From Thalassiosira profunda (lineage: Eukaryota; Bacillariophyta; Thalassiosirophyceae; Thalassiosirales; Thalassiosiraceae): 11,230 bases of DNA. The notes under the pieces are model-generated. The model had not been told where the DNA came from, did no database searches, and was given only the letters and a program-made list of their open reading frames with translations. A program made the translations under genes and the position numbers. Positions 1-7,673 of this stretch are shown piece after piece (position 1 is the stretch's first letter; the number at the start of each line of letters is the position of its first letter). The stretch is taken from contig JALLAP010002581.1 in NCBI GenBank assembly GCA_036939355.1, forward strand, positions 1-11,230, in the 5' to 3' direction.

Positions 1-1697
1 TCAAGGTCCGCTCCATCGACCAAAAGTCGTGGCAGCGCCTCGACCCCCCGGGAGGCGGCTTCGGCCTCTTCGGGTGGCACACTGTGCCCCCAAATGCCAC
101 CGAGATCGTCGTCACGGAGGGCGAGTTCGACGCCATGGCGGTCTACCAGGCGACCGGAAGGCCGGCGGTGAGCCTGCCCAATGGATGTAGGAGTCTCCCG
201 TTGGAGTTGCTGGTGCTATTGGAAAGGTTCGACACCATCTACCTGTGGATGGACAGCGACGGGCCAGGGCAGGAGGGAGCCGAGATGTTCGCGCGGAAGC
301 TGGGCGTGGAACGGTGTCTGGTGGTGAGGCCCAGCGGGAAGCGCGGCTGGAGAGGAAGTGGTGCCGACAATCTTAACGGCACGGACAGCGGCGAGTGCAT
401 TGATGGCGAGGACCCGCGATCCTTGGAGACTGGCGAGCCTGCCCATCAACTCGACACCCTCTCGGCACCGCCCCATCCTCCCAAGGATGCCAACGAGGCG
501 CTGCTGACGGGCTGGGACATTGGCGAACTGCTCGACGAGGCAAGCGAGCTGCCACACGAGCGGATACTGAAGTTCTCCGATCTGAGAGATCAAGTGATTC
601 ACGAAATCGTCAACCCGGAGAAGTACCAAGGAGGTGAGCCCGTTGCTTCTTTGGTGTTTGCTTGGTCGAACTGACTTTATCTGATGATTCTCTCTTCTGT
701 TAGCTCCCATCCCGAGCCTTCCTGGATTCACTTCGCTCATCAAAGGATTCCGTCGAGGCGAGATGACTGTTCTCACTGGGCCTGTGAGTTTGGGTTGCCG
801 TCGTTGAGTGATTTCCGTGCACAGCCATTCGCTCACTCTACTGCCTCTTTCTCTGAACAGACTGGTTCGGGCAAGACGACGTTCCTGGGCCAGGCGAGCT
901 TGGACCTCTCGGAACAGGGCATCAACGTCCTCTGGGGCAGCTTCGAGATAAAGAACACTCGTCTGATGCACAAGCTGCTGCAGCAATACATGAAGGACGT
1001 GCTGCCGGTGGGACTCGCGGACAGGGACATGTCGGAGGAAGAGAAGCGGCAGAAGCTGTTGGCGCTGGAGGCGTTGGCCGACAAGTTCGAGACCCTGCCC
1101 ATGCACTTCATGAAGTTTCACGGAGGGTCCGACGTGGACGATGTGCTCGATGCAATGGAGTACGCCGCCTACGTTCACGACGTGGAGCACATCATTCTCG
1201 ACAACATGCAGTTCATGATCAGCCGGCAATCGAGCGGAGGGAATGGCTCGTCGTACGACAAGTTCGACATGCAGGATATTGCCGTTGAGAAGTTTCGCAA
1301 GTTCGCGACTGACTACAACGTGCACGTGACGCTAGTCGTCCACCCCCGGAAAGAGGCCGAGGGCGCCAAGCTGGGCATATCGTCCTTCTTCGGCAGCGCC
1401 AAGGCGACGCAAGAGGCGGATACCGTCCTCATCTTGCAGAGCGACGGGAAGCGAAAGTTCGTGGAGGTGAAGAAGAACCGATTCGACGGAACGCTGGGTC
1501 ACGTGCCGCTGTACTTTGAGCGCAAGAGTGGGCGGTACACGGAGACCGAGGTGAGGGCCCCTCCTGCCAGAACGGTGGTCCCGAACGGAGTGTCGGCCAT
1601 GAATGGCGTTGGAAAGAAACAGCTGGGCGGTGCCCGAGCTTCGGCGTCGGGGAACACAGTGTACAACGATATCAGGGGCCAGCACCCGATACAATGA
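1..1697 (+). CDS. Twinkle-like mitochondrial replicative DNA helicase/primase (5' partial, three exons)
   Basis: Joined exons <1-633, 704-783 and 861-1697 give 515 visible residues; the frame is open at the left edge, so the N-terminus lies outside. The first part is a TOPRIM domain: TEGEFDAMA (acidic Glu) at about residues 38-46 and the metal-binding pair in WMDSDGPGQ at about 81-89. A variable linker follows, then a DnaB/RecA-type helicase core: Walker A GPTGSGKTT formed across the second intron, GSFEI (H1a), Walker B HIILDNMQFM, LVVHPRK (H3), and GSAKATQEADTVLILQ followed by KKNRFDGTLG (H4/arginine-finger region). This order is that of T7 gp4 and Twinkle, the hexameric 5'-3' helicase of mitochondrial, and in some lineages plastid, DNA replication. 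The last ~55 residues are poorly conserved in appearance. Targeting peptide and zinc-binding primase domain cannot be assessed here. Identification is strong; primase activity is inferred. Confidence 0.93.
634..703 (+). other. Spliceosomal intron in the Twinkle-like gene (70 bp)
   Basis: Donor GTGAGC and acceptor CTGTTAG. Splicing is in phase 1 (G|CT makes Ala) and joins the linker helix region to the helicase sequence APIPSLPGFTSLIKGFRRG, typical of Twinkle. Reading through instead gives an in-frame stop at 672-674. Confidence 0.92.
784..860 (+). other. Spliceosomal intron in the Twinkle-like gene (77 bp)
   Basis: Donor GTGAGT and acceptor CTCTGAACAG, phase 0. The junction joins TVLTGP to TGSGKTTF, so the intron lies inside the Walker A coding sequence. 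Confidence 0.93.
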
Positions 1698-1734
1698 GAG
1701 TGGCCAAATTATATGTGAATGATAGATGAGGACT

Positions 1735-2736
1735 CTAACTCTTCCGGCTGGCGTCTGACGTGCATGTGAAGTCTGGCGAATCACCTTTATTCGTCAGATA
1801 TGTTCCTGCACTCCGACACCAATCTTTGTGAACTACCCAATTATTTGCGCGGCACTCATGCGAGCAGAACTGAGAAGACGAGCAGAGTTGAGAGAGCCAG
1901 GACAGAGTTGAGAGACTAGATATGTGACAAACATTCAACGAATGACATTCATCGAATGAAGCATGCACCCTACCTGACAAGCATAGCAGCGGGAGCACAC
2001 CAGCAAGCGCTTCCTCTCCGTTCGCTGTTTGCAATGCTCGCAAATGCCTACAAGAGAGAACGAGAGTGCTGTGTTATTGAGTGTTTCTTCGGCGAGCACT
2101 TGAATGCTAAACGACGGACTCACCTGTCTTCGGCTGAGATTTGAGAGCCGCATATTTCTCGTCTAAACATCCACATTGGATGCGTTTCTTGTAGAATTGA
2201 ACAAGACTTCGGCTGTCCCCCTGTAACACATCCATACGCCTCATGTACTCGTTCGTACCGGTCTCGAAGACCCGAGGTACGGTGTCCGCCATTCGTCCAT
2301 TCGTGTGTCCTTCCAGCACCAGTATGCACGCGGCGAAACCTCCGGCAAATCCTGCAGCTTGTTCTGACATCGAAGGGTCGGTGCTGCAATGTTTGGCTAC
2401 CTCCGCTCCACTGCCGACGAACAAGCTAATCACCGACTCTACGTTCCTACTATTGTCCAAGATCCCGGGACATTTCTTGTCTGCGGCGACCAAGGAGCGC
2501 ATTGCCTCCGCAGTACGGTCGAGGACTGACACGTTGTCCCCCGCCTTGATCTGTCGTTTCTCCCATTCATCAAGGAACGTTTTAACTAGGACGCCGTGCG
2601 CATGCCTTTTCGACGGTTGTTGAGCCCCGTGACTGCAGTCATCCTGAGGTGCAGTAGACCGGTTTGTTAACCATCCGCGGGTGGCCACGTTCGCCTTTCT
2701 CGCTTGGCCTTTGCTGCGCTTCCTCGACGGCGCCAT
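1735..2736 (-). CDS. MYND-type zinc-finger protein (three exons)
   Basis: Exons on the minus strand 2736-2124, 2047-1974 and 1869-1735 encode 273 residues. The C-terminus forms a MYND finger with pairs C207/C210, C222/C225, C231/C235 and H243/C247, matching CxxC-x11-CxxC-x5-Cx3C-x7-Hx3C; a further Cys is at 228. MYND fingers usually bind proline-rich peptides in protein partners. The first ~40 residues are basic (starting MAPSRKRSKGQARK, a possible nuclear signal). The middle (~45-200) is probably helical and unrecognised. The first in-frame ATG is at 2736; the frame is open further upstream only from non-ATG codons. The stop lies 37 bp from that of the Twinkle-like gene. The finger is certain; partner and pathway are unknown. 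There is no SET domain. Confidence 0.88.
1883..1922. repeat. 20-bp direct repeat, two copies, in MYND intron 2
   Basis: Copies at 1883-1902 and 1903-1922 share CAGAGTTGAGAGA at their start and diverge in the last bases. On the transcribed strand they form pyrimidine-rich CTCTCAACTCTG units just upstream of the splice acceptor. Confidence 0.75.
1932..1959. repeat. 14-bp tandem repeat with internal palindrome, two copies
   Basis: Copies at 1932-1945 and 1946-1959 differ at one base (CATTCAACGAATGA and CATTCATCGAATGA). Each has complementary arms, CATTC and GAATG, around three bases. They lie in MYND intron 2, next to the 20-bp repeat. Confidence 0.8.
2048..2123 (-). other. Intron 1 of the MYND gene (76 bp)
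   Basis: On the minus strand the donor is GTGAGT and the acceptor CTCTCTTGTAG. Phase 1 splicing creates the Gly immediately before the first cysteine pair of the MYND finger (KTG-ICEHC). Confidence 0.92.
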
Positions 2737-3015
2737 CGTACCAATCGAGAGCGAGTGACGGGCGATCGCAGCTTGCTTCCGAGCGAGTTCGTCAATGTCC
2801 AAAGGATGAGATGCGTTCCTCTGTGAAGTGCGCGTGCACAAGTCGGCTATCGGGGGCTATCGCCGAAGAATGTCGACATTTTGTCGCGTCGATTCAAAAA
2901 GTTGGAATTGTTTGATTTTTCGTTGTGCTTTTTCAGTCAGCATAGATCCCGTAAGCTGTCGTGGCGAGAGCGCCTCTCGGGAGCTCGCTCCCACTTCCAC
3001 GCTCGCTATCAGAGG
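2737..3015. promoter_or_regulatory. Divergent intergenic region shared by the MYND and repeat-protein genes
   Basis: The two start codons (2736 minus, 3016 plus) are 279 bp apart, so both promoters and both 5' leaders must lie here unless transcription starts inside the neighbours. Reading frames stay open into it from both sides but only from non-ATG codons. No confident TATA box is seen; a T-rich tract ending TTTTTCAG (about 2930-2937) could be the acceptor of a leader intron. The last 55 bases before 3016 hold two back-to-back hairpins. Confidence 0.6.
2965..2992 (+). other. Two adjoining inverted repeats in the leader of the repeat-protein gene
   Basis: CGAGAG (2965-2970) pairs with CTCTCG (2974-2979) around a 3-base loop, and GGGAGC (2979-2984) pairs with GCTCCC (2987-2992) around two bases. 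They lie 24 bases upstream of the ATG at 3016. The arms are exact; a function in translation or as a protein-binding site is only possible. Confidence 0.5.
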
Positions 3016-4008
3016 ATGACGCCCGCTGCCAAAGCCAACATGGAGGAGAGCGTCGACAGCGGCGAGTCGTCGCCAATGGCCACCCAACAGCTGGCAATCG
3101 CGCCGCCGCCAATTGACTACCGCCGCCTGCTCGCGCTTTTCCTCCAGAAGCACGCCCGAAAGCGTGTCCGAGAAGTTGACGCGCTCCTCCAAAAGCATGC
3201 CGGCAAAGAATCGAAGCTGATGCTCCTGCTGGCTCGCAAATACGACGGCTCGAATGCTCTCAATTGCGTGTTTACGAAGGCTGTCACCGACGCCCACTTC
3301 GAGGATTATCTCGCCTTGACGCAGCTGTACCTTTCGGTCTTCTACCCCCAAGATATTGCGCAAGCCGAATCGCTCTGCGCCAAGTATGCTGGCAAAGAGC
3401 AGGAGCTCTTCAAGAAGCTGTCTACCAACTTTTGCGCCCTCAATCCCCTGAAGATGAAGGACGATGCGCAGGAGCCAACGACGATCACTCCGCAGCCAGT
3501 CGACTACAAGGGGCTGCTGACGGCGTTCTTCCAGGAGCACGACGAAGCCAAAGTGGCGGAAGTCGAGGCCATGCTGAGCAAGTGCCCCAAGGGCAAGGAG
3601 GAAGTCCTCTTCTCCGTCCTCGCCTCCCAATACAACACCACCAACGCCCTCACCTCCGTCTTCGAGGAGAGGTTGAAGGGCGCGGAATGCAAGGATCACG
3701 CCGGCTTGCTCCACCTCTACTTCTCGGTGTTTCACCCCTCCAAAGCGTCGGACGCCAATGCGATGCTCGCCCAGTATCGGGGCAAGGAGGCCAAGCTCTT
3801 CTCGTTGCTCGCCGCCAAGTTCCGGGCGCCCAACCCGCTGGAGGCGTGCGATAAGCTCGGCAAGGCGATGTTGGGCAGCATCGGCGAGGAGGGAGAGGAG
3901 AAGAATGTTGTTGCCGCGGTGACCGAAGATGGAAAGAGGGAAGGCGCCAGTCCCAAGAGATCCTCTCGCAGGGTGGCCGTTCCAGCGAGCCCGGCCGTCA
4001 CCCCCTGA
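3016..4008 (+). CDS. Hypothetical protein made of nested ~45-residue helical repeats
   Basis: Single exon, 330 residues, from the first in-frame ATG (GAGGATGACG context). Four related segments lie at about 34-82, 101-145, 163-212 and 231-275. Each has a hydrophobic-aromatic start (LLALFLQKH, LYLSVFYP, LLTAFFQEH, LYFSVFHP), a central VD/VE/AE..L stretch, then a GKE..LF..L..KY-type end and often an N-[AP]-L cap. Segments 1+2 and 3+4 form two halves offset by 129-130 residues, so the protein doubled after the basic unit had doubled. I know similar 'aromatic-x-K..P/D..V..VD..L.KY.G.E..L...L..KY' units from other protist proteins, but no function is established to my knowledge. The last ~45 residues are charged and disordered. 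No membrane segment or signal peptide is visible. It is probably a cytosolic or cytoskeletal scaffold, which is a guess. Confidence 0.85.
   Translation: MTPAAKANMEESVDSGESSPMATQQLAIAPPPIDYRRLLALFLQKHARKRVREVDALLQKHAGKESKLMLLLARKYDGSNALNCVFTKAVTDAHFEDYLALTQLYLSVFYPQDIAQAESLCAKYAGKEQELFKKLSTNFCALNPLKMKDDAQEPTTITPQPVDYKGLLTAFFQEHDEAKVAEVEAMLSKCPKGKEEVLFSVLASQYNTTNALTSVFEERLKGAECKDHAGLLHLYFSVFHPSKASDANAMLAQYRGKEAKLFSLLAAKFRAPNPLEACDKLGKAMLGSIGEEGEEKNVVAAVTEDGKREGASPKRSSRRVAVPASPAVTP
3115..3840 (+). repeat. Internal coding duplication, two ~390-bp halves
   Basis: The half starting near DYRRLL (3115) and the half starting near DYKGLL (3502) align over their length at the protein level, each with two ~45-residue units ending NAL and NPL. 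DNA identity is low enough that the duplication looks old. Confidence 0.75.
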
Positions 4009-4508
4009 TTGATGTGTGTTGTGTGTATTGCGGAGATGCAGCTGCAGAGGTTGGACCTGTGTAGATTGCTCTTCCCATAATTCTGTATCTCCAAACTAGT
4101 TCATTGCGGTGTCTGCTTCCCATCATCTCTCACCAGTGTAGCATTATTGCCCCTTCCTCTCTTCCCATTTTATCCATGATATGTGTCGTTCGCCGTCCGC
4201 GGCCCGCAGCCACCTCGGTGCACCAACCGAGGATTTCTATGCTCCACCTGCGGCTCTGTACGGCGATGTCCAGACGCGCTCCTCTGCGGGGAGGCAGCGG
4301 ATTGCGCTCTCTATCCATCGTGGCCGTGGTCGACGTAGGAGAGCACCACCCTCTTTGCGAAGAGGCAGAGGCGGGCAAGGGGCAAGAGGGGAGAGGGGAG
4401 TGAATTTCAGTGACACAAAGAAGACGACACGCGTGCAAACACCACACACGACATCACACCACTCACCCTCGCCGCCTCCACTCCACTTTCACGACACCCC
4501 ATGCCGCC
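4009..4508. other. Intergenic region upstream of the GT32 gene
   Basis: The 500 bases hold no gene I can support; open frames here are unrelated continuations in wrong frames. The first ~150 bases are T-rich and probably the 3' UTR of the repeat-protein gene. A perfect 7-bp hairpin (CCTCGGT/ACCGAGG, 4213-4219 with 4226-4232, 6-base loop) sits mid-region. A purine-rich tract (about 4360-4402) and a CA-rich stretch follow, probably the promoter and leader of the GT32 gene. Confidence 0.5.
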
Positions 4509-5249
4509 ATGCCAGCGAGGATCTGCGCCCCCGTCCTCTCTCTCGCGGCGGTGCTGCAATGCCTGCTCCTCCGCGCGGCCGTGCGCTCGCCCGCAAATGT
4601 GGAGACGGGGACGTGGCATCCACAACGCCCTCTGCCCCCCTCAATCATCAACGACGGCCTCGTCTGGTTCACCCCCAAGCCCGACAAAGCGCGGCACGTC
4701 GGCTGGGAGGACGAGTGGATGATGGACTGGAAGCGGCGGCACTATTCATCGACGCAGCGCTTAGGGTGCAACCGCACGGATTACACGCCCTACGACGACG
4801 AGTTGCTCTGCTCGATCCCTGCATACGTTCCGGCGAGGCTCGTTCCATCCACAGAACACGGGCCGCCGGGCATCCCGCGGGTCATATTCGTCTCTTGGCT
4901 CGACCGCCGCCTCGGGCGGGCGATGTACACCTCCCTCCTCACGATATTGCACCACAACCCGGAGTACGAGTTTATCTTCTTTGACGACGGAGACGTCGAC
5001 CGCTTCGTCTGCGAGAACGTGGGCTCCTCGGCCGATGACTTCGCAATACCGCTATTCTCGAAGGTCCGGGCCGGGGCCATGCGCACCGACATTTGGAGGC
5101 TGCTGATAATGCAAAAGTACGGTGGGGTGTACCTCGATTCCGACATTAGCTCCCTGGGCCCGCTTCCGATAGCGTGGGAAGATATAGCGGTGTCTGGCGG
5201 AATACTCGTCCTGGCCACGCTGGAGGAGAAAGGGCCGCGAGGAAGGTGA
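4509..5249 (+). pseudogene. GT32-type glycosyltransferase (DxD), N-terminal half, split gene
   Basis: From the ATG at 4509 (GCCGCCATGC, a strong Kozak match) 246 codons are open. Residues 1-26 are a hydrophobic signal or anchor (ICAPVLSLAAVLQCLLL), fitting a Golgi/ER type II enzyme. The GT32 (OCH1-like) donor-binding region starts IPRVIFVSW (122-130) and runs through YEFIFFDDGDVDRFV, KVRAGAMRTDIWRLLIMQKYGG and the DxD motif VYLDSD (D210, D212), which binds Mn2+ and the sugar nucleotide. After AVSG (227-230) the similarity stops and the frame ends 16 residues later, well short of family length. The missing part appears at 8788-9381. It is either a gene broken by an insertion or exon 1 of a gene with a 3.6-kb intron; the 'pseudogene' label reflects the first reading only. 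An out-of-frame ATG lies 8 bases upstream (4501). Confidence 0.82.
5193..5199. repeat. Left copy of the imperfect 7-bp direct repeat at the GT32 break (possible target-site duplication)
   Basis: TCTGGCG, encoding Ser-Gly at the last GT32-like residues of the N-terminal half. The right copy, TCCGGCG (8794-8800), encodes Ser-Gly at the first GT32-like residues of the other half; six of seven bases match. Confidence 0.4.
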
Positions 5250-5336
5250 TGTTCACGAATCACAACATGTCTAGTGGCTGTTATTAGTACAATCCAATCG
5301 TACAATACCAGCCGCCCCCCTCGTGACCGTCGTAGC

Positions 5337-7249
5337 CTAGCACTCCTTCCAGAACTTCTCGTTGAAGGGATATAGGCCGGGCATCGAGGCCATGGGCCCC
5401 TTGGCGGCGGCTTTGCAGGTCGTGCAAGTCACCTTGCACCTTTGCCCGGCCTTCGTCTTATGGCCCCACTTCGCCCTGTGATCCGCAACGACCTTCGTAC
5501 TATTGCACTCCTTGCACTCGTACGTGCCAGAAGCAGCCTTCCGCTGTTCGATCACAGCGGGCGGGCGGAAGACGCGTGTCACCTTGCATTTGGAGCAATG
5601 CCTCTTACATTCCAACGCGTAGTTGTCGCCTCGGTAGTGGTCCGGTTGCGCACCTCCGGTGTTGTCGCCCACCTGATTGACATGACCGCAGGTTGTACAC
5701 TTCACCTCGATCCAGTCGATGGACCCGGATTTCACGAAGGCGGTTTCGGGGCACTTCAAGTTGGAGGAGGAGGGATCCGCCTTCGCCTTGGCACGAGCCC
5801 GAGCGTTCATCTCCTGCCCGATGAGCGTTTTGGCGCTCGCCTTGTCCACGCCTTTGGTCCTCTGCTTCTTCGCGACGCGTCCGGTCATCCCCTCCTGCCC
5901 GATGAGCGTTATTTTGGCGCTCGCCTCGTCCACGCCTTCGGTCCTCTGCTTCTTCGCGACGCGTCCACGCATTCCAAGCCTTGCCTGCTCCTCATTCGAC
6001 CGCTTCTTCTGCCAGGGCTGCAATTTGTTGACATCAGAGAGCGTGGGCGGATCTGCAATGGGATGGTCGTGAGGCTCTCCCGGCCGTCCAAGAGAGAGAG
6101 CCTTATTCTTCTTTTTCAACGCCAGTTGCTTGAGACCTGCCGCCATTTCCGCGCGGATGTGGGACGGCAGCCTCGCGTTCCTCTCCTTGGTGCCACTGCT
6201 CGCCCTGGTGGAACGCTTGGCGGCCCCGCGCGCGGAGGTGCTCGTGGTGCTCCCAGCGCGACGTGTCGTGGAGCTCGCGGACGGCGCCTTCTTCCGGGTG
6301 CTCTTGCGGGCGGTGGACCGCTTCCCGATGCCGTTGGTGCGGTTCTCGTCTTCGTCCTCGGCCTCGTGGCCGAACAAAGGTCGGGCCGCGTTGGGCGACC
6401 CGCTCCCCCCTCCGGCCCCGGCGGGGGCGAGGACGGAGGTAGGGCCCGGAGGCGGAGACTGCTCTCCGGACGAGGAGGCAGGTGAGAGGAGCCGAAGACG
6501 CCGCGCCCCGCCATCCCGCCCCCCGCCCTTGCGGATGGAGCCGCTCTTCTTTTTGGTAGGAGAGTGGGCGAAACTGAACGCCGTGTGGGCGTCGTCCTCC
6601 CTCCCCGCGCCCTCCCCCGAGGCCTTGCCGAAGGCGAGGGGCGTCGTCCCGGCGCCGGCGCCGGCCGCCGATCCCCTGCCCCCTCCGCCCGCCCCGGAGG
6701 GTTTGGGCTTGCGGTCCAGGGGGCTGCCATTGATGAATTTGCTGCCCGATGTGTCTGTCAATATTTGCAATTGTATGAGAATTTTGCAAGATGGGGAATT
6801 ATGTGTTGAGCGCACGTAAAAAATTGAGCAGACTACTCACCAACAGACGCTGTATTTCCCCTCAATTTGAGGGCGGAGGGGAGATGCTTGGCCGCCGGCG
6901 GCGCCTTCTGGGAGGACGCCACGACGGCGGCGGGCTTGCATTCCCATTCCTCCCCCGATTCCGACCCAAAAATGAAGCCTGCATTGACCAAATCGCCCAC
7001 TGCAGCAGCTGCCACCCATCCGGCTCCCTCAAGAGCATCCCGGATAATTCCCGCGCCGGGAATTCGCTCCTTCTCCAATCCATATTCTTTGTGGAGAATA
7101 TTCTGAACCTCTGCAATCAATCGGTCCTCTTGCCTCGCAGACACACGTTTGGTCGTGGGCTGGAGAGCACGCTCGAGAGCAATTGATGCGCCGCCCCGAG
7201 ATGGACCGGCCCGATCAGAGAGGCCCTTGCTGGATCCGGCAGAGGCCAT
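5337..7249 (-). CDS. Basic, mostly disordered protein with a tandem C-terminal zinc ribbon (two exons)
   Basis: Minus-strand exons 7249-6841 and 6754-5337 encode 608 residues from the ATG at 7249 (ACAATGG). Residues ~25-100 look folded (ARQEDRLIAEVQNIL..., then a Gly/Ala-rich helical stretch). Residues ~140-390 are Gly/Ser/Pro/Lys/Arg-rich and disordered, with several basic clusters (RKSTRKK) that could be nuclear signals. A tandem repeat covers ~397-451. The C-terminal 138 residues carry two similar cysteine sets: C489/C492 with C519/C523/C526, then C550/C553 with C576/C580/C583, plus C471 and the terminal C608. Both sets follow CxxC-x22/26-C-x3-CxxC, a duplicated zinc ribbon. I do not recognise the family. 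Nucleic-acid or chromatin binding is inferred from ribbon and charge. Head to head with the oxygenase-like gene and inside the GT32 interruption. Confidence 0.82.
5811..5975 (-). repeat. 81/84-bp in-frame tandem repeat in the zinc-ribbon gene
   Basis: Two copies, about 5811-5891 and 5892-5975, differ by a 3-bp insertion and a few substitutions. Both encode RVAKKQRT[EK]GVD[EK]ASAK followed by TLIGQE, a basic segment that could act as a bipartite nuclear signal. Close identity points to a recent duplication. Confidence 0.88.
6755..6840 (-). other. Intron in the zinc-ribbon gene (86 bp)
   Basis: Minus-strand donor GTGAGT and acceptor ATATTGACAG, phase 1. Splicing joins ALKLRGNTASV to DTSGSKFINGS. 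Without it the upstream exon stops within two codons and the downstream exon lacks a convincing start. Confidence 0.9.
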
Positions 7250-7669
7250 TGTCGTTGATTCGAGCGGTGCAGTGAAAATTTTGAGGGTGGCCGTTATTGT
7301 GGAGCGGTGGAGATGTGGAGAGGAAAAAAATGACGGCTCCTCGCCCAAAATCCCAATCAACAACTGCTCAGTGCGAAGTTCGAATAAATAATAGGTACTG
7401 TTTCCTATGTATGTAGATTGTCAGAGTGACAAAAATCAAGACAGCAAGAGAGAGAAGTCATAACTGGGGAGGTACCTAACAATTGTACGTTGTATCCCAA
7501 ATTCGGTTCTAGTTTCGAAGACTCCCACCTACAAAATGTCAGCTGCTCTGTTCTTCTCCGTCCTCTTCCTCCCACACTCCGCAACCACACAAACTCAAAA
7601 CCCAAAACCAAACGGAGCACGAGCGTCGCTCTCTACGAGAGCCGCAGGGACGGGGCCGTCGACGGCACC
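7250..7669. promoter_or_regulatory. Divergent intergenic region of the cassette genes
   Basis: The start codons at 7249 (minus) and 7670 (plus) are 420 bp apart, and both promoters must lie between. The middle (about 7380-7500) is AT-rich, with AATAAATAATA near 7383-7393 as the best TATA-like candidate. The part nearest 7670 holds a 46-codon upstream ORF. No other gene is seen. Confidence 0.55.
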
Positions 7670-7673
7670 ATGA
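7536..7673 (+). CDS. Upstream ORF overlapping the start of the oxygenase-like gene (ATGA)
   Basis: An ATG at 7536 opens 45 codons and stops at TGA 7671-7673, which overlaps the main ATG (7670-7672) as ATGA. The peptide begins MSAALFFSVLFLPHSA, a signal-peptide-like hydrophobic run, then becomes polar. It may be a translated regulatory uORF, with ATGA favouring termination-reinitiation, or lie outside the transcript if transcription starts downstream. No homology is recognised. Confidence 0.4.
   Translation: MSAALFFSVLFLPHSATTQTQNPKPNGARASLSTRAAGTGPSTAP

Larger units (their letters stand above)
1870..1973 (-). other. Intron 2 of the MYND gene (104 bp) with internal short repeats
   Basis: On the minus strand the donor is GTAGGG and the acceptor CGTCTTCTCAG; phase 0. 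It separates the second CxxC pair from the final half of the MYND finger. It contains two pairs of short direct repeats (1883-1922 and 1932-1959), described separately. Confidence 0.9.

Noticed and set aside
216..1325. 369-codon minus-strand frame across the Twinkle-like gene
   Set aside because: It is antisense to recognisable TOPRIM and helicase exons, spans two introns and shows no family motifs.
4213..4232. Perfect 7-bp hairpin as a possible terminator or small RNA
   Set aside because: A single short stem in a 500-bp spacer with no T-run and no wider structure; expected by chance at this scale.
4181..4984. 267-codon plus-strand frame
   Set aside because: Arg/Pro/His-rich translation typical of a wrong frame in GC-rich DNA; it overlaps the GT32 half, which has clear motifs in another frame.
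5246..5287. A 42-bp intron (GTGATG to TTATTAG) extending the GT32 N-terminal half
   Set aside because: Too short for the introns seen here, and the sequence after it has no GT32 similarity and soon stops.
5442..6485. 347-codon plus-strand frame
   Set aside because: Antisense shadow of the zinc-ribbon gene; no start context, no domain, and the opposite strand has ordered cysteine pairs and a clean splice join.
6130..6819. Plus-strand and alternative minus-strand frames over the GC-rich segment
   Set aside because: Several frames stay open because the DNA is GC-rich and repetitive in composition; only the minus-strand frame continues into the zinc ribbons.
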